Positions 1 through 5,663 of a stretch of 18,383 nucleotides of DNA are shown piece by piece. The number at the start of each line of letters is the position of its first letter. The first letter of the stretch is position 1. The stretch comes from an uncultured Propionibacteriaceae bacterium (lineage in GTDB: Bacteria; Actinomycetota; Actinomycetes; Propionibacteriales; Propionibacteriaceae). The notes under the pieces were generated by a model, which was not told where the DNA came from, made no database searches, and worked only from the letters and a program-made list of their open reading frames with translations. The stretch spans positions 1 to 18,383 of the forward strand of contig CAMCJC010000010.1 in NCBI GenBank assembly GCA_945875065.1, written 5' to 3'. The position numbers and the translations under genes are program-made.

Positions 1-36
1 AGCGATGTCGGCGCCTACCACGATGGTCAGTCCCAT
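1..36 (-). CDS. RpiB/LacAB-like sugar-phosphate isomerase, N-terminal fragment (partial)
   Basis: Only the first 12 codons are inside the window; the gene continues past the left edge. They read MGLTIVVGADIA, resembling the start of RpiB-family isomerases, where a short beta strand leads into a G-x-D phosphate-binding turn. The family interconverts aldose and ketose phosphates, for example ribose-5-phosphate or erythrulose-4-phosphate. A GGAGG lies 8 nt upstream of the ATG on the minus strand, so the start is well supported. It sits 106 bp downstream of a DeoR-type sugar regulator in the same direction, which fits a regulated sugar-catabolism gene. Twelve residues cannot prove the family; the coding start is surer than the product. 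Confidence 0.45.
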   Translation of the reverse strand, partial: MGLTIVVGADIA

Positions 37-87
37 TGGCTGAACCTCCACTTCGTTGTCGAGCGTGCCTCAAGTTTAACGACAACT

Positions 88-136
88 CTGTGAAAATCAC
101 CAGGGATCTCGTGAGAAAAGTGGGCGATTCGTGAGA
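88..136. promoter_or_regulatory. Helically phased GTGA repeats, candidate DeoR operator
   Basis: TCGTGAGA occurs exactly at 109-116 and 129-136, 20 bp apart. A weaker relative, CTGTGAAA, occurs at 88-95, so the GTGA cores begin at 90, 111 and 131. Spacing of 20-21 bp puts all three on one face of the helix. They occupy the only non-coding stretch between the DeoR-type regulator and the next gene. DeoR-family proteins commonly bind short repeated half-sites near the genes they control, so this is a plausible operator. A weak -10 (minus-strand TAAACT, 74-79) lies between it and the partial gene. Binding is inferred. Confidence 0.35.
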
Positions 137-142
137 TCCGCT

Positions 143-949
143 TCAGGCGACGATGACCTCGACCCCTTGGTCCGCGATCGAGCTACGCACGGCCCGGCTG
201 GTCGCGTGGTCTATGACCACCGCGTCGAAGTCCGAGAGCTCAGCGAACGTGTGGAGGGCATGGCGGGTGAACTTGGTGTGGTCGACCATGAGGAACCGTT
301 TGGCGGAGGACGCGATCATCGCCTGCTTGACCTGGACGGCGTTCTCGCGCGGATGCTGGCAGCGTGTTCCGACGATCCCGGAGGCCGAGAGGATGCAGAA
401 GTCGGCGTGCCACGAGCGCAGGTTCGCGGCCGCCGTCGGGCCCATCACGGCATGGGCCCAGGGCTCGTATTCGCCGCCGGCGACGAGCAGTCTGACTCCC
501 GGCTGTTGCCGCGCCTCGTTGGCCACGAGCAGAGAAGTGGTGATCACGGTCAGCGGGTGGTGGTCCTTGAGGGCCCGGAGGGCCCAAAGGGCGCTGGTCG
601 AGTCGTCGATCATGACGGAGCTGCCCTGCGGAATCCGGGACGCGACAACCTCGCCCATGGCCTGCTTGACCTCCTGGTCCTGTTCCAGGCGAAACTCCGC
701 GTCGGCCTCGTTGAGGCTGGTGGCGAGCGCGTTCACGACGCCGCGGTCGAGGCGGACGACGCCGGCCTGCTCGAGCGCCGCTACGTCGCGGTAGATCGTC
801 ATGGCGGACACGCCGATGCTGCCGGCGAGATCTTCGACGCGCACGCCGCCGTTGGCGATCACGTACTGGGCTATGGCTTGGCGTCGTCCCGCCGGCCCCT
901 GATGCTCTGGAACGACTGCCGTGCAGCTCTGGTCATCGGTGGAACCCAT
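143..949 (-). CDS. DeoR-family transcriptional regulator
   Basis: A 268-residue protein, close to the usual 250-270 of DeoR-family sugar regulators. The N-terminal winged helix-turn-helix spans about residues 22-76, with the family-typical recognition stretch VSAMTIYRDVAALEQAG at 47-63. The C-terminal DeoRC sensor domain (about 90-250) carries IDDSTSALW and TTSLLVANEA, the positions that bind a phosphorylated sugar in this family. The ATG at 949 has a GGAGG about 9 nt upstream. The gene starts only 26 bp after the 3' end of tRNA-Pro on the same strand, so it may be expressed from the tRNA promoter after tRNA processing. It precedes an RpiB-like gene, so control of a pentose, tetrose or polyol pathway is likely; the effector cannot be read from sequence. 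Confidence 0.9.
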   Translation of the reverse strand: MGSTDDQSCTAVVPEHQGPAGRRQAIAQYVIANGGVRVEDLAGSIGVSAMTIYRDVAALEQAGVVRLDRGVVNALATSLNEADAEFRLEQDQEVKQAMGEVVASRIPQGSSVMIDDSTSALWALRALKDHHPLTVITTSLLVANEARQQPGVRLLVAGGEYEPWAHAVMGPTAAANLRSWHADFCILSASGIVGTRCQHPRENAVQVKQAMIASSAKRFLMVDHTKFTRHALHTFAELSDFDAVVIDHATSRAVRSSIADQGVEVIVA

Positions 950-975
950 GATTTCCCCTCCAAGCCCGGTCCGGG

Positions 976-1048
976 TCGGGACGACAGGACTCGAACCTGC
1001 GATCTCCTGCTCCCAAAGCAGGCGCGCTAGCCACTACGCTACGTCCCG
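976..1048 (-). tRNA. tRNA-Pro (anticodon UGG)
   Basis: On the minus strand the gene begins CGGGACG and closes with the complementary CGTCCCG plus discriminator A, a perfect 7-bp acceptor stem. The anticodon arm is CCTGC-TTTGGGA-GCAGG, giving anticodon TGG (proline). The T arm GCAGG-TTCGAGT-CCTGT is canonical. The 3' CCA is not encoded. A GC-rich inverted repeat (965-975) follows immediately, without a T tract. A TAGACT -10 box lies about 22 nt upstream, inside a 16-bp palindrome. Confidence 0.97.
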
Positions 1049-1065
1049 GTGCCCAAGCTGGGCGC

Positions 1066-1081
1066 GTGCAGTCTACTGCAC
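1066..1081. promoter_or_regulatory. Perfect palindrome containing a -10 box, upstream of tRNA-Pro
   Basis: GTGCAGT-CT-ACTGCAC is a 7+7 inverted repeat with a 2-bp centre. Read on the minus strand its core is TAGACT (1070-1075), a good actinobacterial -10, placed to start transcription about 15 nt before the mature tRNA-Pro 5' end. No convincing -35 is visible. It also lies 35 bp downstream of the membrane-protein stop codon, so a weak 3'-end hairpin is the alternative; there is no T tract to support a terminator. Confidence 0.4.
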
Positions 1082-1116
1082 GATGCGCACTGCGCGCCCG
1101 CGTCCCGTGGAACTGG

Positions 1117-1494
1117 CTAACCGCGCTGCGCCCCCAGGACTCCGGCCACCACCGAGCCGACGAGGCTGATGATGCTGCTGCCGAGCAGCGCCGACAGGAA
1201 GTCATCAACGTAGAACTGGAGGCCGAATTGCTGCCCGATATAGGCGGCCAGGGTCAGCATGGCGGCGTTGATGACGAGCAGAAACAGCCCGAACGTGAAC
1301 ACCACCAGGCACAGTGACAAGGTGGTGGCCAAAGGGCGGACGATCCCGTTGACCACGCCGAGAATCGTTGCGACGAACACGAGGGTGACCGCGTACTGCT
1401 GTTGAGTGTTGGCGACGATCCGAAGGCCCGGGACCAGCCAGACGGCAACCCCGGTGGCAATGGCGCTGGCAAGCAGTCTCAGCAGGAGCTTCAT
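1117..1494 (-). CDS. YvlD / phage-holin-4 family (DUF360) membrane protein
   Basis: A 125-residue, very hydrophobic protein with four predicted membrane helices at about residues 4-23, 36-56, 60-88 and 104-121. The family signature is present: a G-V-V-N-x-x-x-R-P-L segment around residues 46-55, then FTFGLFLLVINAAML around 66-80. Despite the Pfam name most such chromosomal proteins are not phage holins. The Bacillus relative YvlD is linked to envelope stress, and the biochemical role is unknown. The start lies 22 bp after tRNA-Gly on the same strand. There is no clear Shine-Dalgarno, but a minus-strand TACGGT (1502-1507) lies 7 nt upstream of the ATG, consistent with a leaderless start. It is followed by tRNA-Pro in the same direction. 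Confidence 0.85.
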   Translation of the reverse strand: MKLLLRLLASAIATGVAVWLVPGLRIVANTQQQYAVTLVFVATILGVVNGIVRPLATTLSLCLVVFTFGLFLLVINAAMLTLAAYIGQQFGLQFYVDDFLSALLGSSIISLVGSVVAGVLGAQRG

Positions 1495-1516
1495 GCGACC
1501 TACCGTACCGCCGCCC

Positions 1517-1590
1517 TGGAGCGGATGACGGGAATCGAACCCGCGTAGCCAGTTTGGAAGACTGGGGCTCTACCATTGAGCTACATCCGC
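1517..1590 (-). tRNA. tRNA-Gly (anticodon UCC), CCA encoded
   Basis: The minus strand reads GCGGATG at the 5' end, pairing with CATCCGC, followed by T and an encoded CCA (1517-1519). The anticodon arm CCAGT-CTTCCAA-ACTGG gives TCC (glycine). The T arm GCGGG-TTCGATT-CCCGT is canonical. A minus-strand TAGGCT (1602-1607) sits 11 nt upstream of the 5' end and may be the -10 box. Unlike tRNA-Pro in this window, the CCA end is encoded. The next gene on the strand starts 22 bp after it. Confidence 0.97.
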
Positions 1591-1658
1591 AAGCGCGATG
1601 CAGCCTAGCAGCTTGATCCCCAGCGGCCCAGTCGGCGGCTCTGCGCCGCGCCGAACGA

Positions 1659-1689
1659 TTGGTTGGTGCCCTGCTGGGTCGCCTATAGA
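1659..1689 (+). promoter_or_regulatory. Candidate tig promoter
   Basis: A TATAGA -10 (1684-1689) matches the bacterial consensus at four of six positions. Possible -35 boxes are TTGGTG (1663-1668, 15-bp spacer) or TTGGTT (1659-1664, 19-bp spacer), neither ideally spaced. Transcription would begin near 1696, giving a leader of roughly 30 nt before the tig GTG. The divergent tRNA-Gly begins about 70 bp to the left. Confidence 0.35.
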
Positions 1690-1728
1690 CTTGCGCGCGG
1701 TATTTTTTCAACTTCCAGGAGTCACCTC

Positions 1729-3114
1729 GTGCCCAGCACCTTTGAGAAGCTCAGCCCCACACGGGCCAAGCTCACCGTCGAGATCCCGTTCGCCGATCTG
1801 AAGCCCCACCTCGACAAGGCCTACAAGGAGATTGCGCAGAGCGTAAACATCCCAGGTTTCCGCAAGGGCAAGGTGCCGGCGGTCGTCATCGACCAGCGCT
1901 TCGGGCGTGGCGTGGTGCTCCAGGAAGCCATCAACGAGGCGATGCCAGCCGCCTACGAGGCTGCTCTCGCCGAGGCGAAGGTTGCTCCGCTGGCCCAGCC
2001 GGACATTGAGATCACCAAGCTGGAGGACGGCGAACTCGTCGAGTTCACTGCCGAGGTTGATATCCGCCCAGAGTTCGACCTTCCCGACTTCTCGAAGATC
2101 AAGGTTGAGGTGGAGCCCGCCGCCAACGTTGACGAGCAGGTCGAAGAGCGCGTCCAACTGCTTCGTAAGCGTCTCGTGACCGTTACCGAGGTCGAGCGCG
2201 AGGCCCGGGAGGGCGACCTGATCACCCTTGACCTGACCGCCGCTCAGGACGGCGAGGAGCTCGACGACGCGTCCGCCGCCGGCCTGACCATCACCGTCGG
2301 GGAAGAAGCGGGCCTGCTCGACGGCTTGGACGAGGCCGTCCGGGGCCTCAAGGCCGGGGAATCCGCGACGTTCACCTCGACGCTGGTCGGTGGGCCCTTC
2401 CGCGGCCAGGAGGCCGAGATCACCGTCAAGGTCACACAGGTCGCCGACCAGGTGCTGCCCGAGGTCGACGACGAGTTCGCCCAGACGATCTCCGAGTTCG
2501 ACACCGTCGAGGAGATGCGCACCGACCTTGCCAAGGCCGTCGAGACCCAGGTGCTCGAGGATCAGCGGGCCGAGGCGCGCGACAAGATCCTCGAGGCCGC
2601 GCTGGAGCAGGTCGAGATCGAACTACCGGTCAACGTTCTGGCACGCGAACTCGAGGCCCGTCGTAACCAGGTATCCGCCCAGCTGGGGCGCGCCGGCCTG
2701 ACTGTCGAGGCCTACCTTGAGCAGGCCGAGGACGAGGACGCAGAGACCCCCGAGGCGTTCTGGGAGCAGGTGGACGAGCGCTCGACCCAGGCCTTCAAGG
2801 CGCAGCTCCTCCTCGACAAGTACTGTGACGAGAACACCGTGCCTGTCTCGCAGCAGGACCTGACCGAGTTGATCTTCCGTCGCGCGGTTGAGGAGCGGAC
2901 CACGCCGCAAGAGGTCATGAACCACATGATGGAGCACAACCACATGCCCGAGTGGATGCAGGAGATCCGTCGCGGCAAGGCCCTGACCGCCATGTGTGAG
3001 GCGGCCGAGGTGGTCGACACGAAGGGTGAGATCGTGGCCATGGCCAAGCCGGTTGAGGAGCCTGAAGAGGCCAACGAGACTGACGGGGCCGACGAAGCGT
3101 CCAGCGAGGACTGA
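1729..3114 (+). CDS. tig: Trigger factor, ribosome-associated chaperone and prolyl isomerase
   Basis: A 461-residue protein (family about 430-480). The open frame extends upstream, but the GTG at 1729 is chosen: AGGAG lies 7 nt before it, and the protein then begins PSTFEKLSP as trigger factors do. The ribosome-docking signature GFRKGKVP is at residues 43-50. The FKBP-type isomerase domain spans roughly 150-245, followed by the helical C-terminal arms that cradle nascent chains and an acidic tail. Trigger factor binds the ribosome exit tunnel and shields emerging polypeptides. In many bacteria it lies just upstream of clpP and clpX, as here, except that a permease gene intervenes. No catalytic or structural defect is seen. 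Confidence 0.97.
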   Translation: MPSTFEKLSPTRAKLTVEIPFADLKPHLDKAYKEIAQSVNIPGFRKGKVPAVVIDQRFGRGVVLQEAINEAMPAAYEAALAEAKVAPLAQPDIEITKLEDGELVEFTAEVDIRPEFDLPDFSKIKVEVEPAANVDEQVEERVQLLRKRLVTVTEVEREAREGDLITLDLTAAQDGEELDDASAAGLTITVGEEAGLLDGLDEAVRGLKAGESATFTSTLVGGPFRGQEAEITVKVTQVADQVLPEVDDEFAQTISEFDTVEEMRTDLAKAVETQVLEDQRAEARDKILEAALEQVEIELPVNVLARELEARRNQVSAQLGRAGLTVEAYLEQAEDEDAETPEAFWEQVDERSTQAFKAQLLLDKYCDENTVPVSQQDLTELIFRRAVEERTTPQEVMNHMMEHNHMPEWMQEIRRGKALTAMCEAAEVVDTKGEIVAMAKPVEEPEEANETDGADEASSED

Positions 3115-3116
3115 CT

Positions 3117-3153
3117 CCAGTGAGGGTGAGGGACGGCCGCCAGGCGCTGCCAC
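3117..3153 (+). repeat. 37-bp direct repeat, copy 1
   Basis: This 37-bp segment, beginning CCAGTGAGGGTGAGGG and ending GCGCTGCCAC, recurs without mismatch at 3191-3227. The two copies are separated by 37 bp of unrelated sequence, so the period is 74 bp. Copy 1 starts 3 nt after the tig stop. Its internal GTG (3120) has GAGGA 9 nt upstream and opens a 25-codon frame whose TGA (3195-3197) overlaps the GTG start of the permease gene by GTGA. Nothing shows that this small frame is translated. Confidence 0.9.
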
Positions 3154-3190
3154 CAACCTGCCCCGCAAGCCCAGCCACCATACGGAAGAA

Positions 3191-3227
3191 CCAGTGAGGG
3201 TGAGGGACGGCCGCCAGGCGCTGCCAC
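3191..3227 (+). repeat. 37-bp direct repeat, copy 2 (contains the permease start codon)
   Basis: This is the identical partner of 3117-3153. The GTG at 3194 inside it is the chosen start of the downstream permease, so residues 1-11 of that protein are encoded by the repeat. Conservation past coding needs and on both sides of the start codon suggests a recent duplication, or a dispersed repeat inserted twice. Confidence 0.9.
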
Positions 3228-4297
3228 AGCTCGCGATGGCCGCCATCGTCTTGGGCGCTATCGCGCTGACGCTCGGCATGTTCCGCGAGCTCAGCGCCGT
3301 CCTCGCCCCCGTTTTCCTGGCGATCAACCTCTTGATCGCCTCCTACCCCTTCTACACGTGGCTGAAACGCCTGCACATGCCGCGCGCCGTGGCCGCTGTC
3401 GCCACGGGGCTCTTGGTCTTCGCGATCTTCGTCGTCGCCGTGGTCGCGATCATCTGGTCCGCCACCACCATGGTGGACAAGCTGACCGACTACGGGCCTC
3501 AGCTGACGGACCTCTACAAACAGGGCATCGCCTCCTTGACCCGTTTCGGCTTCGACCAGACGACCCTGCTCAACCAGCTCAAGTCCGTCTCCCCATCGAG
3601 CGTCTTGGACGTTGTTGGCAAGGCCGTCGAGGGTCTGTCCAACGCCACCGGGCTGGTCACCGTCGTCTTGATCACGCTGGTGTTCATGGTGATGGACCTG
3701 CCGTCGATCAACCGCAGGTTCGCGGTCACCGACCGCCTGCACCCGAACTTCACCGATAGCCTCGAGAACTTCGTCAAGGGAGTGCGTAGTTACTGGCTGG
3801 TCACATCCCTGTTCGGCCTGATCGTCGCTCTGCTCGACGGAGCGGCGCTCGTGATCCTCGGGGTGCAGCTCCCACTGGTCTGGGTGATCCTCAGCTTCAT
3901 CACCAACTACATCCCCAACATCGGGTTCGTCATCGGGCTGATTCCGCCGGCGCTGCTCGCGCTGTTCGATCAGGGACCCTGGACCGCGCTCGCCGTCGTC
4001 ATCTCCTACAGCGTCCTGAACTTCGTCATCCAGTCGATCATTCAGCCGAAGTTCACCGGTGACGCAGTCGGAGTCTCCCCGACGGTTTCGTTCCTGTCAT
4101 TGCTGCTGTGGACCGCGGTCTTCGGGGCGTTGGGCGCGCTGTTGGCGCTGCCGCTGACACTCACCGTTAAGCACCTTCTCATCGATAATGACCCCAAAGC
4201 CCGGTGGGTGGGGGCGTTCCTGACGTCCGACCCGGATTCGGTCGACACCAGCGACTGCGACGATGTGGTCGAAGTGGAATGCCCGGATGGGCGTTGA
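3194..4297 (+). CDS. AI-2E family transporter (PerM/TqsA-type permease)
   Basis: A 367-residue membrane protein, near the family norm of 340-380. Eight hydrophobic helices are visible in the typical layout: two N-terminal, one after a short basic loop, then a soluble segment, then five more. The C-terminal half carries the conserved NYIPNIGFVIGLIPP loop. Members export autoinducer-2 or act as ion antiporters; the substrate here is unknown. The GTG at 3194 has GGAAG 5 nt upstream. An in-frame ATG at 3236 has no ribosome site and would cut into helix 1. The gene lies 79 bp after tig and just before clpP1, an unusual insertion into an otherwise standard order. The start codon sits in a duplicated 37-bp repeat. 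Confidence 0.85.
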   Translation: MRVRDGRQALPQLAMAAIVLGAIALTLGMFRELSAVLAPVFLAINLLIASYPFYTWLKRLHMPRAVAAVATGLLVFAIFVVAVVAIIWSATTMVDKLTDYGPQLTDLYKQGIASLTRFGFDQTTLLNQLKSVSPSSVLDVVGKAVEGLSNATGLVTVVLITLVFMVMDLPSINRRFAVTDRLHPNFTDSLENFVKGVRSYWLVTSLFGLIVALLDGAALVILGVQLPLVWVILSFITNYIPNIGFVIGLIPPALLALFDQGPWTALAVVISYSVLNFVIQSIIQPKFTGDAVGVSPTVSFLSLLLWTAVFGALGALLALPLTLTVKHLLIDNDPKARWVGAFLTSDPDSVDTSDCDDVVEVECPDGR

Positions 4298-4310
4298 CGG
4301 CGGGCCAAGC

Positions 4311-4338
4311 TTGGTTTGTCGGCGGTTGTCTGTAACTT
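4311..4338 (+). promoter_or_regulatory. Candidate leaderless promoter of clpP1
   Basis: TTGGTT (4311-4316), 16 bp, then TAACTT (4333-4338). The predicted transcription start falls on or next to the GTG start codon at 4345. No Shine-Dalgarno is present before that codon, which agrees with leaderless translation, common in actinomycetes. I saw no CGC/GCG-type site for the Clp regulator ClgR nearby. Confidence 0.4.
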
Positions 4339-4344
4339 TGTCCT

Positions 4345-4968
4345 GTGACCGAAAAGCGACACGACATCCTCATGGCTGGGCCGCAGTCCTCCGGGCTTGG
4401 GCTCACCGACAACGTCTATGCGTCCCTGCTAGCCAACCGCATCATCTTCCTCGGCTCCGAGGTTAAGGATGACAACGCCAACGCCATCTGCGCCCAGATG
4501 CTGTTGCTGAACGCCGAGGACCCGCACTCGGACATCTACCTGTACATCAACAGTCCTGGTGGTTCGGTCGACTCCGGCATGGCAATCTTCGACACCATGC
4601 AGTGGATCAGCAACGACGTCGCCACGGTCGCGATGGGGCTCGCCGCCTCCATGGGGCAGTTCTTGCTCTCCGCCGGCGCCCCCGGCAAGCGCTACGCGTT
4701 GCCGCACAGCCGCATCATGATGCACCAGCCCTCCGGTGGACTCGGTGGAACCGCCTCCGACATCCGCATCCAGGCGGAGCAGTCGCTGCACATCAAGAAG
4801 ACCATGGCGGCTCTGATCGCCAAGCACACCGGCCAGACCATAGAGCAGATTGAGGCCGACTCGGACCGGGACCGGTGGTTTACCGCGGAGCAGGCGCTCG
4901 AGTACGGCTTCATCGACCACGTGTACGAACGTGCGTCCCAGATCAAGGCGGAGGCCCCGAACCAGTGA
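4345..4968 (+). CDS. clpP1: ATP-dependent Clp protease proteolytic subunit 1
   Basis: A 207-residue serine peptidase of family S14. The catalytic triad is intact: Ser102 (in AASMG), His127 (in MMHQP) and Asp176 (in DRDRW), with the same 25- and 49-residue spacing as E. coli ClpP. ClpP subunits form a 14-mer barrel; in actinomycetes ClpP1 and ClpP2 heptamers stack into one mixed particle fed by ClpX or ClpC. The GTG start at 4345 gives the N-terminus MTEKRHDIL. No ribosome site is seen, and the gene is probably leaderless. It is followed at once by clpP2 with near-overlapping ends, consistent with equal production of both subunits. Confidence 0.97.
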   Translation: MTEKRHDILMAGPQSSGLGLTDNVYASLLANRIIFLGSEVKDDNANAICAQMLLLNAEDPHSDIYLYINSPGGSVDSGMAIFDTMQWISNDVATVAMGLAASMGQFLLSAGAPGKRYALPHSRIMMHQPSGGLGGTASDIRIQAEQSLHIKKTMAALIAKHTGQTIEQIEADSDRDRWFTAEQALEYGFIDHVYERASQIKAEAPNQ

Positions 4969-4970
4969 AC

Positions 4971-5573
4971 ATGAGCTACTACATCCCGCAGTGGGAAGAA
5001 CGCACCAGCTACGGCGTGCGACGCGTCGATCCCTATACAAAGCTGTTCGAAGACCGCATCATCTTCCTCGGCACCCCCATCAACGATGAGATCGCCAACG
5101 CCGTAATGGCGCAGTTACTGTGCCTTCAATCGATGGATGCGGAACGGCAGATCTCGATCTACATCAACTCGCCCGGCGGTTCGTTCACGGCGCTCACCGC
5201 CATCTACGACACGATGCGCTACATCAAGCCGGACATCCAGACGGTCTGTCTGGGGCAGGCCGCCTCTGCAGCCGCCGTGCTGCTCGCGGCAGGCACGAAG
5301 GGCAAACGCCTCGCGCTGCCAAACAGCCGAATCCTGATCCACCAGCCGGCCACCGAGGGCGGCTACGGGCAGTCATCGGATCTGGAGATCCAGGCCCGCG
5401 AGATCATGCGGATCCGCGAGCTGATGGAACACATGCTGGCCTCGGACACGGGGCAGGACGTCACGAAGGTCAGCCGCGACATCGAACGCGACAAGTACCT
5501 GACGGCTCAGGAGGCGGTCGCGTACGGCATCGTCGATGACATCCTGCCGTCGCTGAAGGAACTGGACGCCTGA
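4971..5573 (+). CDS. clpP2: ATP-dependent Clp protease proteolytic subunit 2
   Basis: A 200-residue S14 peptidase and the second half of the ClpP1P2 barrel. The triad is Ser99 (GQAASAA), His124 (LIHQP) and Asp174 (ERDKY), with one extra residue between His and Asp compared with ClpP1. The N-terminus MSYYIPQWEER is typical of actinobacterial ClpP2. The start is ambiguous. ATG 4971 lies 2 nt after the clpP1 stop. An in-frame GTG at 4965 overlaps that stop as GTGA and is better placed (10 nt) behind GGAGG at 4950-4954, adding only two residues. Either way translation is coupled to clpP1. Confidence 0.97.
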   Translation: MSYYIPQWEERTSYGVRRVDPYTKLFEDRIIFLGTPINDEIANAVMAQLLCLQSMDAERQISIYINSPGGSFTALTAIYDTMRYIKPDIQTVCLGQAASAAAVLLAAGTKGKRLALPNSRILIHQPATEGGYGQSSDLEIQAREIMRIRELMEHMLASDTGQDVTKVSRDIERDKYLTAQEAVAYGIVDDILPSLKELDA

Positions 5574-5583
5574 TTCACTGGGC

Positions 5584-5620
5584 GGTCCGGGTGTTTAGGC
5601 CTCGCGCCGGCGCCCGGGCC
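5584..5620 (+). terminator. Stem-loop between clpP2 and clpX, possible attenuator or transcript end
   Basis: GGTCCGGGTG (5584-5593) pairs over ten positions with CGCCCGGGCC (5611-5620), counting two G-U pairs, around a 17-nt GC-rich loop. It begins 11 nt after the clpP2 stop. No T tract follows, so it is not a classical intrinsic terminator. It may reduce read-through into clpX or protect the clpP1P2 message. The 43 nt between the stem and clpX could hold a separate clpX promoter (TACTGT at 5623-5628 is one -10 candidate). Confidence 0.35.
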
Positions 5621-5663
5621 GCTACTGTGGTTATTGATTAGAGGGTTGGAAGGAGCGGGTGGC

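Noticed and set aside
131..1030. A 299-codon plus-strand open frame over the DeoR regulator
   Set aside because: It is antisense to a clear family member, runs through tRNA-Pro, and its composition (Arg/Asp/Gly-rich) is that of a high-GC shadow frame.
976..1590. Prophage or island attachment sites at the two tRNA genes
   Set aside because: No integrase and no repeated tRNA 3' end are present; the holin-family name of the gene between them is not evidence of phage.
3117..3227. CRISPR array
   Set aside because: Only two repeat units, one of which is coding, with no cas genes nearby.
4298..4344. ClgR operator upstream of clpP1
   Set aside because: ClgR control of clpP is known in actinomycetes, but no CGC/GCG-type inverted site is visible here.
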